This document shows positions 18,854-26,280 of a stretch of DNA of 64,000 nt, in pieces (position 1 is the stretch's first letter; every line of letters begins with the position of its first letter). The translations under genes and the position numbers were made by a program. The notes beneath the pieces are model-generated. The model did no database searches, had not been told where the DNA came from, and saw only the letters and a program-made list of their open reading frames with translations. The DNA lies in assembly GCA_003697085.1 (NCBI GenBank), contig RFFU01000040.1, positions 48,271-112,270 of the forward strand, given 5' to 3'. Origin of the DNA: Candidatus Hydrogenedentota bacterium (GTDB lineage Bacteria; UBA8481; J006).

Positions 18854-18927
18854 GCGCCCTTAGCTCAGCTGGATAGAGCGTCTGACTACGAATCAGAAGG
18901 ACGGAGGTTCGAATCCTCCAGGGCGCG
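18854..18927 (+). tRNA. tRNA-Arg(ACG)
   Basis: A full cloverleaf is visible: acceptor GCGCCCT/AGGGCGC with discriminator G, D-arm GCTC...GAGC, anticodon stem TCTGA/TCAGA around loop CTACGAA (anticodon ACG), and T-arm GGAGG-TTCGAAT-CCTCC. CCA is not encoded. Its 3' end is the start of a duplicated segment. Confidence 0.97.
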
Positions 18928-19135
18928 AAAGGAAGAGGGAAAGAATAGAGGGAGGATTCGAAGCCGGGCGAGCGTGCAGCCCGACGGCTGCCGAGCGCCA
19001 AGGAGGGCGCGAGAGCGAGACCGGCGGGGCCGGAACGGAGGACGCAGGAAGCGACCGGAGTGAAGGCCGAATCCTCCAGGGCGCGAAAGGAAAAGGGAAA
19101 GAATAGAGGGAGGATTCGAAGCCGGGCGGGCGTGC
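18910..19135. repeat. 158-bp-offset direct repeat containing the tRNA-Arg 3' end
   Basis: About 65 bp beginning in the T-loop of tRNA-Arg (18910-18977) recur almost exactly at 19068-19135. Each copy carries the last 18 bases of the tRNA (18910-18927; 19068-19085), a purine-rich spacer and GGAGGATTCGAA, the inverse of the T-arm sequence TTCGAATCCTCC (18908-18919 against 18951-18962, and 19109-19120 in copy two). The intervening DNA is GC-rich and codes for nothing recognisable. Confidence 0.8.
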
Positions 19136-19194
19136 GGCCGCGTGGCTGGGGGAAGCGAAACGGCACGTTGAAGGGAGAAGAAGGAAGGGACGAA

Positions 19195-19839
19195 ATGAGT
19201 GACGAAGAGAAAGAAATAACGAACCGGATGCCGGTTGCCGCTGAGGAGAGGCTTCAGGCGGCGGATGAGGGGGAGTGTCCGTTTTGTTTTGATCGCCGTG
19301 TGTCTCAGGTTACGGACTGTTTCGACGCCAATCATCAAAAGATCTGTGAGTTGTGGTACTGTCAAGTATGCGGAGGATTTTTTCCGCGGAGTGTGGCGAT
19401 TACGCCGGCCGAGAAGGCGCGGCGACTCCAGGCGGAACAGAAGGAACGAGAGGAGAAGAAGGAAGCGGAGGAAGATCGCCGACGGGCTCCGCGCTTTCCG
19501 GTTCAGTTTGTCGTCCAGGTCGATTTTGGAGACGACATCGAAAAGGGGGCGGGGCATGGATTCGGCGCTCGGCGCGGAGGGATGTCCGAGCCGATCGTGG
19601 CCATGGTGATGAACGCCGGAATGGGAGGACTCTGTTTCCGATATCCGAAACACATCGAGGAGGGGAAGGAAGCGCTGATGAAGATTTCCCTCCCCAGCGC
19701 TCAAAGGTCCTTTTCGGCGAAAGGGCGTGTCGTTCGTTCCACGCTTCTTCCGGACGGTTCCTACGGGTTGGGGGTTCAGTTTGTGGATGTCGAGCCGGAA
19801 TATCGCGTTGCTCTGAAAAGGTACGTGTCCCTGGATTGA
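19195..19839 (+). CDS. PilZ domain protein with N-terminal Cys-rich zinc-ribbon-like segment
   Basis: The 214-residue protein starts at ATG 19195, behind a purine-rich ribosome-binding region. Residues about 28-60 carry CPFC and CQVCG pairs spaced like a zinc ribbon. A charged helical linker (about 70-100) follows. The PilZ domain then begins at RRRAPRFPVQF, where the Arg-rich motif normally contacts c-di-GMP, and continues through NAGMGGLCF, which replaces the classic D/NxSxxG. The usual Ser is Gly here, so ligand affinity is uncertain. The C-terminal strand YGLGVQFVDV fits the fold. It precedes a HEAT-repeat membrane protein by 41 nt, probably in one operon. Function is inferred as c-di-GMP-dependent regulation of surface structures. 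Confidence 0.8.
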   Translation: MSDEEKEITNRMPVAAEERLQAADEGECPFCFDRRVSQVTDCFDANHQKICELWYCQVCGGFFPRSVAITPAEKARRLQAEQKEREEKKEAEEDRRRAPRFPVQFVVQVDFGDDIEKGAGHGFGARRGGMSEPIVAMVMNAGMGGLCFRYPKHIEEGKEALMKISLPSAQRSFSAKGRVVRSTLLPDGSYGLGVQFVDVEPEYRVALKRYVSLD

Positions 19840-19880
19840 TGACTTTCGCCGGGGATCGCTGAAGGAAACGGGAGAGGCGT

Positions 19881-20744
19881 ATGGAACCGGGAAAAGGATT
19901 ACCGAAGGCGAAGCAGCTTGACAAGGGAACCAAGACCTTCGTCACGGTTTTTTGGTTGATGGCGGGCGCGGCGCTGTTGATCCTTCTCTTCGTGGCGGTT
20001 ATGTACCAGATGGAGTTGACGGCGGCGGAGCCGGAGGAGTTGAGGACGGAATCGGCGATGAAGGAGATCAAGGAAGAGGCCGAGCGCCCCGACGATCGAT
20101 TGCGTCGCGATCCCTTCCCGATTGGAATGAAGAAACTTCAGTCCAAGGCGATCGCCGAGAAGATCAAGGGAATGAATATCATTATGGCCGCGGATCAGAA
20201 ACGGGCGGCGCCGATTATCCGAAAAATGCTTTTCGATCGGAACGCGGAGATACGCATCGAAGCGGTTCGTCTCTTGGGAAATTACCAGGTCAAGAATGCC
20301 GGAAACTATATTGCACGTTTGCTTGTGGATCGCGAACCACGGGTGCGGTCAATAGCGGCCGCGACCTTGCCGAAGTTCCGCGGCGAGCCCGGGGTGATGA
20401 ATCTCGTCGGTTCCGCCTTGCGCGACCGCGATCCGGCCGTGGTGAAGAACGCTTTGAGTTGCTGGGCGGTGATTCTTCCGACGGAACGAAGTGAAGGGGT
20501 GCGTGTGCTACGCTTCCCGCTGGCCTCGACCGATCCTGAGATCGCCACGGCGGCCGTCAGCGCCTCTTCTCCCGTTTTGAAGAAAGACGAGGTGGAACGT
20601 CTCAAGAACCTTTTCGATAAAATTGCGGCGCGGTGGAAGGATCGAGCGGTTGCCTTTATGGTCTATGATCTCTATTTTCGAAATGGAATGATCAGTGTTG
20701 AAGAGTATCGAAAACTCACTCGCAATAGAAACAAGAGTCCGTAA
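19881..20744 (+). CDS. Membrane-anchored HEAT-repeat protein
   Basis: The 287-residue protein has a single TM helix at about residues 22-43 (VFWLMAGAALLILLFVAVMY) with a basic cytoplasmic N-terminus. The rest is a periplasmic region with HEAT-like helical repeats, clearest in IIRKMLFDRNAEIRIEAVRL, YIARLLVDREPRVRSIAAAT and LVGSALRDRDPAVVKNAL (about residues 112-200). Such solenoids are protein-protein docking platforms. A GGGAGAGG ribosome-binding site precedes ATG 19881. It follows the PilZ gene closely and converges with the Tad genes. No enzymatic motif is seen, so the role is likely a scaffold. Confidence 0.75.
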   Translation: MEPGKGLPKAKQLDKGTKTFVTVFWLMAGAALLILLFVAVMYQMELTAAEPEELRTESAMKEIKEEAERPDDRLRRDPFPIGMKKLQSKAIAEKIKGMNIIMAADQKRAAPIIRKMLFDRNAEIRIEAVRLLGNYQVKNAGNYIARLLVDREPRVRSIAAATLPKFRGEPGVMNLVGSALRDRDPAVVKNALSCWAVILPTERSEGVRVLRFPLASTDPEIATAAVSASSPVLKKDEVERLKNLFDKIAARWKDRAVAFMVYDLYFRNGMISVEEYRKLTRNRNKSP

Positions 20745-20821
20745 AGAGGGGGAACGTAAAAACTGGAAATCGCGCTCGACGGCGGGAAAGAAGTGCAGCA
20801 ATGGTTTTCGAACCTGGGAGC

Positions 20822-20867
20822 GCAGGCATCCTGCCTGCAGAAAGGAAACGCAGGTTCTCCAACCTGC
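20822..20867. repeat. Two adjacent REP-like hairpins in a convergent intergenic region
   Basis: GCAGGCATCCTGCCTGC (20822-20838) has 7-bp arms around TCC, and GCAGGTTCTCCAACCTGC (20850-20867) has 7-bp arms around CTCC. They lie between the convergent HEAT-repeat and TadG genes and could act as bidirectional terminators, although no U-tract follows. The second hairpin recurs exactly at 38654-38671. Confidence 0.75.
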
Positions 20868-20958
20868 GGGGCGGATTCGCGTTTCGCAGACGGGAGAATC
20901 CGCAATCCATGCTTGATTGGATGGCTCGCCGGTGTCGTGCCCTCTTGCTTTTCGGCGG

Positions 20959-22494
20959 CTATTCAAGCAGCGCGACTCGGGGAAGAGAGGGACGCAAGGG
21001 TGATTGGGAATTCTCGGCGTCAGGCCCCTTGATCAACCCCTCGTCGTACCAGACCTTGAAGTTGGTGCCGTTGACATCGAGCCCATGGGCGTAGAGGGCG
21101 CCTTTGACAAAGCCGTTCCCGTCGGCATCGTAACCGCCGCTGCTTCCGGGATCGCTTGAAGATTCGTTGCTCATAGTTCCATTCCATTCGGCGATTCCCT
21201 TCGTGTAAAGGAGACCGTAAACGTTTAGGGCTTTACCGTTATCGGTGAACGTGACATCGTTTTCCGACAAGGCGGAACCGGAATGGATAGCCAGACCCGG
21301 ATTGTCCTTGCCATCAACGGCGAGGTCTTCGCGGACGGCACGAATTTCGGAGTTGTTGGTCAGATTCGTGAATTTGCCGGATACCACGAAGGAACCATAC
21401 CAATACTTCTGGGTGGCGGGTCCGCCACCTCCCTGAGGGCCTTCGAGGTCCAGATCGCCGACGACATTGATGTCCAGTCCGTTTCCGATGTTGACACCCC
21501 CGACATCGGTCCCGGTGATGTTCATATTATTGGGGTGAGTTGTAATTTTCCAGTCAGGATTCCCGGCCGGAAAATATTCGACATCGACATTGGGATGGGT
21601 GATATCGTCCGCGGTGCCGTAAAGCCCATCCGGGCCATTATCGAGGACGAGCGGCGCACGGCCGGTATAGTAGGCCGTGACGGCCGGGTCGTTCTTGTCG
21701 AGCGTGACGTCGGCGACGAATTGGCCCGGATCGACGATGGGAGGTTCGATATAATTCGTCGGAACCTCCGTGGCGCCGTCCACGCCGCCGTTGTCAAAAC
21801 ATTGAGCCTCGAAAGTTCCCGAATCAATGTCGGGGTATTGCGCCGGGGGAGGGGATACGTCGGCGCAGGCATTGAGATGAGCGGATCCGATCGTCCACAT
21901 TCCGTTTCCGTCGAAATGCGACGAGAGGGTCGTATCTCCGAGAAAGAGGGCGTAATCGCCGAAGTTTCCGTCCTTGTAGGGACCGGCCGTCGTCTCGCTC
22001 TCCCAGGTCATCTTCATCACGGCGATCGCGTACCGGCTGATGGCGTAGGTGGAATCGGTGTTTCCGAGCCAGCGCGGCATGAATTGCGCCGTCCACATTC
22101 CCTTCACGAGAACGCCGACGGTTCCGGAGGAGTTGTCGGGTGCGACGGCGATCTGGATGTCGTTGACTGTATCGGGTTGGTACCAATTGCCGGCGACCTG
22201 CTGAATATATCGTTCGACGACGGTGCGGGATTTCGGAACGTCCGGCAGGGCTAAGGCTCCGGCTACAGCCGCTGCATCGGCGACATCCTGGGCCAGTTGT
22301 TCGAGACGGTATTTCCGGGCGATATCGACGCCGAGCAGGGCGGCCAGCAGAAGCATCACGAGTACGAAGGCGGCAAGGACAAGATAGGAACCTTCTTGAC
22401 GGCGCCGGTGAATCGTTCGAGTGCGGTGTCTGTGGAACGGTTCCCTTTCCGAATCCGACTCTTCTCCGTGATTCCTTTTCGACCAAACGACCAT
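20959..22494 (-). CDS. TadG-like pilus assembly / secreted surface protein
   Basis: The protein has about 511 residues, starting at ATG 22494 (MVVWSKRN) behind an AGGTGAGG ribosome-binding site; a GTG nine bases upstream is an alternative. A basic N-terminus leads to a TM segment (SYLVLAAFVLVMLLLAALLG, about residues 36-56) followed by VDIARKYRLEQLAQDVADAAAVAGA, the signature of TadE/TadG-like Flp pilus proteins. The remaining 430 residues are a beta-rich, Gly/Asn/Asp-rich exported domain with Ca-binding-like strings (DNGPDGLYGTADD, YDADGNGF). No von Willebrand A motif typical of full TadG is visible. It sits just downstream of two TadE-like genes and may be a minor pilus component or an anchored surface protein. 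Confidence 0.75.
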   Translation of the reverse strand: MVVWSKRNHGEESDSEREPFHRHRTRTIHRRRQEGSYLVLAAFVLVMLLLAALLGVDIARKYRLEQLAQDVADAAAVAGALALPDVPKSRTVVERYIQQVAGNWYQPDTVNDIQIAVAPDNSSGTVGVLVKGMWTAQFMPRWLGNTDSTYAISRYAIAVMKMTWESETTAGPYKDGNFGDYALFLGDTTLSSHFDGNGMWTIGSAHLNACADVSPPPAQYPDIDSGTFEAQCFDNGGVDGATEVPTNYIEPPIVDPGQFVADVTLDKNDPAVTAYYTGRAPLVLDNGPDGLYGTADDITHPNVDVEYFPAGNPDWKITTHPNNMNITGTDVGGVNIGNGLDINVVGDLDLEGPQGGGGPATQKYWYGSFVVSGKFTNLTNNSEIRAVREDLAVDGKDNPGLAIHSGSALSENDVTFTDNGKALNVYGLLYTKGIAEWNGTMSNESSSDPGSSGGYDADGNGFVKGALYAHGLDVNGTNFKVWYDEGLIKGPDAENSQSPLRPSLPRVALLE

Positions 22495-22694
22495 CGTCCT
22501 CACCTCACCTTTCTTTTACCGCGGTTCGACCGCCCGTGTAACAGACAAGACCAGCGTCCTCATTTTTAATTGTACGGATGCGACATTTCGAATGCCAAGA
22601 GGAAAAAAGTCATAAAGAGAGTGAAAAAAGATGCGCATTGGAGGAAGTGGTCGGGTCCCGGCCGAGCGGTCTTCGGCGCGGGAGAAACGAGGGA

Positions 22695-23513
22695 TCAAAG
22701 CGTAATTTTCTGACCTCCGATGACGGGGTGTTTGAGGAGATTGTCGTTGGGGTCGTTCCGGTCGATCCAGCCGTCGTTGTCGTAATCGTAGAGCGCAAAT
22801 CCCTGCTCCACGGCGTCGGCGTAGGTATCGCCGTCGATGTTGGCACTCGCCTTGTCCGAAACCCCGCTGTCCATATGATCGATCGGCATCCATTGAGTGT
22901 CCGGCCAATCCGCCATTCCGATGAAAAGTTCCGGTTCGTAGAGATCGACTAGGCCGTCGCGATCGTCGTCGTTCTCGGCGATGATGGCCTGGCTGGCGAC
23001 CAAAGGCACGTCGATCTTAAAGACGGGTTCGGCGCCGAAGAAGGGGGAGACGAACCCGGCGGTATAATCGACCCCAAGTCGGATATTGTTTCCCTGGGCG
23101 CGGTAAACGTAGGCGGCGCGATCAGGCCTCCCCGGCGAAAGACCTCCGTCATGCGTGATGGCCTGGGGGGCGATCTGAACCTCACCGGTGGGTGTCATTG
23201 TCCAGACCGTGATTGCGAAATTCGTGACATAGTGATCGAAGAAGCTGGAGTGGATCACCTGGGTATCGGCGTCCGAGATCGCCGCGGCGATGTCCTCGTC
23301 CGTTCCGCCCATCGAGGCGACCCAGGCGCCCTGTTTCAGTGCGTTGTTGACGGTATTGACGTTGTGGTAAACCACGGCGATCTCGAACAGCGCGATCGAG
23401 ACGAAGAAGAAGAGGATGATGGCGAAATAGAGTTCGATCAGCGCCTGGCCGGATTCCGAGAGGGACCGAGTTTCAATGCCTCGCCGGGGTAAAGAGCGTC
23501 TAGTACGGAACAT
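22695..23513 (-). CDS. TadE-like protein with DxDxDG calcium-binding-type repeats
   Basis: The 272-residue protein starts at MFRTRRSLPRRG (ATG 23513), overlapping the upstream gene by 14 nt; longer starts lie within that gene. The TadE-like helix SGQALIELYFAIILFFFVSI (about residues 22-42) has the Glu typical of TadE/TadF pseudopilins, followed by an amphipathic helix. The C-terminal half has acidic loops (DDDRDGLVDLYEPEL, DNDGWIDRNDPNDN) resembling thrombospondin type-3 or dockerin-like calcium sites. It is likely a minor pseudopilin or Tad-system surface subunit. Calcium binding is inferred from the loop pattern only. Confidence 0.75.
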   Translation of the reverse strand: MFRTRRSLPRRGIETRSLSESGQALIELYFAIILFFFVSIALFEIAVVYHNVNTVNNALKQGAWVASMGGTDEDIAAAISDADTQVIHSSFFDHYVTNFAITVWTMTPTGEVQIAPQAITHDGGLSPGRPDRAAYVYRAQGNNIRLGVDYTAGFVSPFFGAEPVFKIDVPLVASQAIIAENDDDRDGLVDLYEPELFIGMADWPDTQWMPIDHMDSGVSDKASANIDGDTYADAVEQGFALYDYDNDGWIDRNDPNDNLLKHPVIGGQKITL

Positions 23514-24366
23514 AGCGATCCGACCATCCATCGTTGTCGGCGTCATACGAGAGATCGACCGTGATGTAGAGATTCGTGTTTTCGACCCCGGAAAGGTCCC
23601 GCGGAATGGCCCGCGGCAGGTAGGGCCAATTCTCCACGAAGGTGCTGCCGTCGGAAAGCGGCCAGAGAATCCGCGTCGCGAACCGCCCGTTCGCCAGCGA
23701 GGGATTCGGGACTTCCCCGCTTCCGGTGTTGATGACGTAAGCCGCTCCGTTCCAGCGTATGGTTCCCTTGTCCAGACTGTCGATGATTCCGTCGTTATCG
23801 ACGTCGGAGTCTGAGGAATCAACGATTCCGTCGTTGTCGTGATCGTTCGGGAAGGCCTCTACGGCATCGTTGAGACCGTCTTGGTCTTCGTCGTTATGGG
23901 TAATAACGCGGAGTTTCGAGGAGACGGGAAAGGTCAGTTCAAGGTTTCCCAGCGGTCCGAGTGACATTCCGGTGGTATAACCGAGATTGATCTGAACCGG
24001 AAATCCCTCGACGCGGTAGAGCAGATCGTTGGGAACGACGAAACTGGTCGGATCGAAATTCGGCTTCGAGATGAGAATGAAGGACGAGAACATTTTTGTG
24101 GCGAATTGATCGTAGATGACGTCGGCGATCTGGGAGTTCGAGGCGCCGACCGCGGCTTTCCGAGCCGCCTCCCACGCGGCTCGCTGCGCCGTGTCGAGAT
24201 TGTACCCGATCAGAATGAGGTTGACGCAGGCCAGGACGATGAAGACGAAGACGGTGATCGTCAGGCCGAATTCGACCATATATTGACCGATTGTACCGCG
24301 AAGCCGTCTACAGCCGCGGCGATTTCCCCAGCAGGAACGAAGAGATGAAATCTCCGATGGCATCAT
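23500..24366 (-). CDS. TadE-like protein, second copy, with Asp-rich thrombospondin-3-like repeats
   Basis: The 288-residue protein starts at MMPSEISSLR (ATG 24366). An open extension upstream is only a low-complexity Phe/Leu/Ser translation of the purine tract and is discounted. The TadE-type helix TIGQYMVEFGLTITVFVFIV (about residues 24-44) is followed by an exported region with consecutive acidic loops: NDEDQDGLNDAVEAFPND, then HDNDGIVDSSDSDVDNDGII. These match thrombospondin type-3 calcium-binding repeats. The C-terminus (DADNDGWSDRYVPY) is again acidic. It overlaps the second tadE-like gene, so the two are co-expressed. The other Tad genes (tadA, B, C, V) are absent from the window. Confidence 0.78.
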   Translation of the reverse strand: MMPSEISSLRSCWGNRRGCRRLRGTIGQYMVEFGLTITVFVFIVLACVNLILIGYNLDTAQRAAWEAARKAAVGASNSQIADVIYDQFATKMFSSFILISKPNFDPTSFVVPNDLLYRVEGFPVQINLGYTTGMSLGPLGNLELTFPVSSKLRVITHNDEDQDGLNDAVEAFPNDHDNDGIVDSSDSDVDNDGIIDSLDKGTIRWNGAAYVINTGSGEVPNPSLANGRFATRILWPLSDGSTFVENWPYLPRAIPRDLSGVENTNLYITVDLSYDADNDGWSDRYVPY

Positions 24367-24394
24367 TTCTAATTTTAGGTCTCGGCGGATCAAG

Positions 24395-24550
24395 AAAGCA
24401 ATAGGAAAAAAGTCACACAAGAGGGAAAAGGAAAAAGGCAAAAGGAAAAGGGCAAAAGGAAAAAGGGAGAAGGGAGGAGGGAGGAGGGAGAAGGGAAAAG
24501 AGAGAAGAGAGAAGAGAGAAGAGAGAAAAGGAAAGGAGGAAGGAGGGGGC
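24395..24550. repeat. Purine-rich low-complexity tract (GGCAAAAGG / GAGAGAA type)
   Basis: About 155 nt of nearly pure purine on the plus strand, grading from GGCAAAAGG-like units to GGGAGGA and then GAGAAGA repeats. It separates the divergent tadE-like and HD-GYP genes (24367-24687), a region that otherwise holds no gene. It could form triplex (H-DNA) structures and may contain the promoters of both genes, though none is clear. Confidence 0.75.
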
Positions 24551-24687
24551 GGAGTGAGCCGATGAAATAGCGCGGATCGGGAGCGGCGCGTTCCCGTGCG
24601 GAGCACGGGAACGCGGGAAGACCACCATAAACGGCGTCCCAATTGTGGACCAACAAGACATTTCAGCTTTGCGTTGACAGCGACGAA

Positions 24688-26265
24688 ATGCGCTCTGGAC
24701 CGAAGGAAGGAAACCTGCGAAAATTCCGCGTTATGGAGAGAGAAAAAGAACGGATCGAAGACGAACTGGAACGGTATCGGGGTCGGGAACAGCGCTTGGT
24801 CGAGATGATGGGGCTTTTGTCCCACAAGATTTCGCTTAATGACCTCCTCGATCGTCTGGTACGGACGTTGCGGGAGGCGACGGTTTCGGATGCGGGAAGC
24901 ATCTATCTGGTGGAGGAATACGAGACGTTGCGCTTCGCCGTCGCACAGACGGACTCGTGCGAGATTCCGTTCACGAGTTTCACGATTCCGATCTCGGATT
25001 CAACGATCGCGGGCTATGTGGCGAAGACGGGCGAGACTCTCCGCTTCGCCGACGTTTACGCGATCGACGCCTCTTATCCGTTCCACTTCAACGCGGACTT
25101 CGACAAGAAATTCGGGTATCGAACGCGCTCGATGATCGCGGCGCCGTTGAAGAATCAGAAGAACGAGATCATCGGTGTTGTTCAATTGATCAATCGAAAG
25201 ACGGCATGGGAGGAGCGCGTACGATCGCCAGAGGATGCGGACCGCTGCGTGCTGCCGTACACGAACTACGACGAGGATTTTCTCAACATCCTCGCGGCGG
25301 CGGCCGCGATCGCGATTGAACGCGCCTCGTTATACGAGGGAATTGAGCGATTATTACGGGGGATCGTCGAATCCTCGGCGGCCTCGATCGAATCCCGCGA
25401 CAAAACCACCGCGGGCCATTCCCAGAGGATCGCCGCCTATATGGTTGTGTTGGCGAAGCGGATCGATAAATGTCAGGAGGGATTTTGGAAGGACGTTCAT
25501 TTTGACCGGGATCAGATCCGGGAGGTCTTCTACGCTGCGATGCTTCACGATATCGGTAAGATCGGGGTGCGCGAGCACGTTCTGACGAAGGCGAACAAAC
25601 TTTCGGACGACCGCCTCGAGACGATCCGCCTCCGTATCGAACTTCAGAAGATGCGCGAGCCGGAGCGAGCGGAGGAGTGGGACGAGATATTCCGCTTTAT
25701 CAGCGAGGTGAACATTCCCGGTTTCCTTGAAGACGAGCGATACGAGCGGTTGAAGGAGATCGCGGGAATTCCCATTGTCGTCGCGGGGCAAACGAGACCT
25801 CTTCTGGATGACTTCGAGTTCGAGAATCTCTCTGTTCGGAAGGGGAATCTGACCGAGGCGGAGAGGAAGGAGATCGAGAGTCACGTCGCGCATTCTTTGG
25901 AGATACTGAAACGAATTCCGTGGACCGATGATTTGAAGAATGTACCGATCATCGCCGGAACGCACCATGAGAAACTCAACGGCAAGGGGTATCCGTCCGG
26001 TTTGCGCAAGGAGGAAATTCCTCTTGAAGGGAGGATGCTGGCGGTCGTGGATATCTTCGAGGCTCTGACCGCGATGGATCGGCCGTACAAGCGCGCGATG
26101 CCGGTCGAAAAGGCTCTGGAGATACTCAGGACCGAGGCGAAATTCGGGGGGCTTCAATCGGAGATCGTTGAGTTTTTCATCGAGAAGAAGGTCTATGAGG
26201 TGATTTCCGACGAGTTGCGGAAGAATTTCACGCTGACTTCGGAAGAGATCCTCGCTTTGGAATAG
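24688..26265 (+). CDS. GAF domain HD-GYP phosphodiesterase-like response protein
   Basis: An N-terminal coiled coil (EREKERIEDELERY) leads to a GAF domain (about 24830-25340) with typical strands (GSIYLVEEY, IGVVQLINR). The C-terminal HD-GYP domain follows: HSQRIAAYMVVLAKRI, the metal-binding AAMLHDIGKIG, and the diagnostic GTHHEKLNGKGYPSGL and AVVDIFEALTAMDRPYK. HD-GYP proteins hydrolyse c-di-GMP. A roughly 100-residue insert separates the HD and GYP halves (25590-25870), unusual for the family. The exact start is uncertain: ATG 24688 (525 aa) is chosen, with TTG 24643 and ATG 24733 as alternatives, none with a strong ribosome-binding site. With the two PilZ proteins it supports active c-di-GMP signalling. 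Confidence 0.9.
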   Translation: MRSGPKEGNLRKFRVMEREKERIEDELERYRGREQRLVEMMGLLSHKISLNDLLDRLVRTLREATVSDAGSIYLVEEYETLRFAVAQTDSCEIPFTSFTIPISDSTIAGYVAKTGETLRFADVYAIDASYPFHFNADFDKKFGYRTRSMIAAPLKNQKNEIIGVVQLINRKTAWEERVRSPEDADRCVLPYTNYDEDFLNILAAAAAIAIERASLYEGIERLLRGIVESSAASIESRDKTTAGHSQRIAAYMVVLAKRIDKCQEGFWKDVHFDRDQIREVFYAAMLHDIGKIGVREHVLTKANKLSDDRLETIRLRIELQKMREPERAEEWDEIFRFISEVNIPGFLEDERYERLKEIAGIPIVVAGQTRPLLDDFEFENLSVRKGNLTEAERKEIESHVAHSLEILKRIPWTDDLKNVPIIAGTHHEKLNGKGYPSGLRKEEIPLEGRMLAVVDIFEALTAMDRPYKRAMPVEKALEILRTEAKFGGLQSEIVEFFIEKKVYEVISDELRKNFTLTSEEILALE

Positions 26266-26280
26266 CGGGTTCGCGGTACC

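Noticed and set aside
24366-24825. A 150-residue N-terminal extension of the first TadE-like gene rich in Phe, Leu and Ser
   Set aside because: It is the literal translation of the purine tract; the TadE helix begins shortly after ATG 24366.
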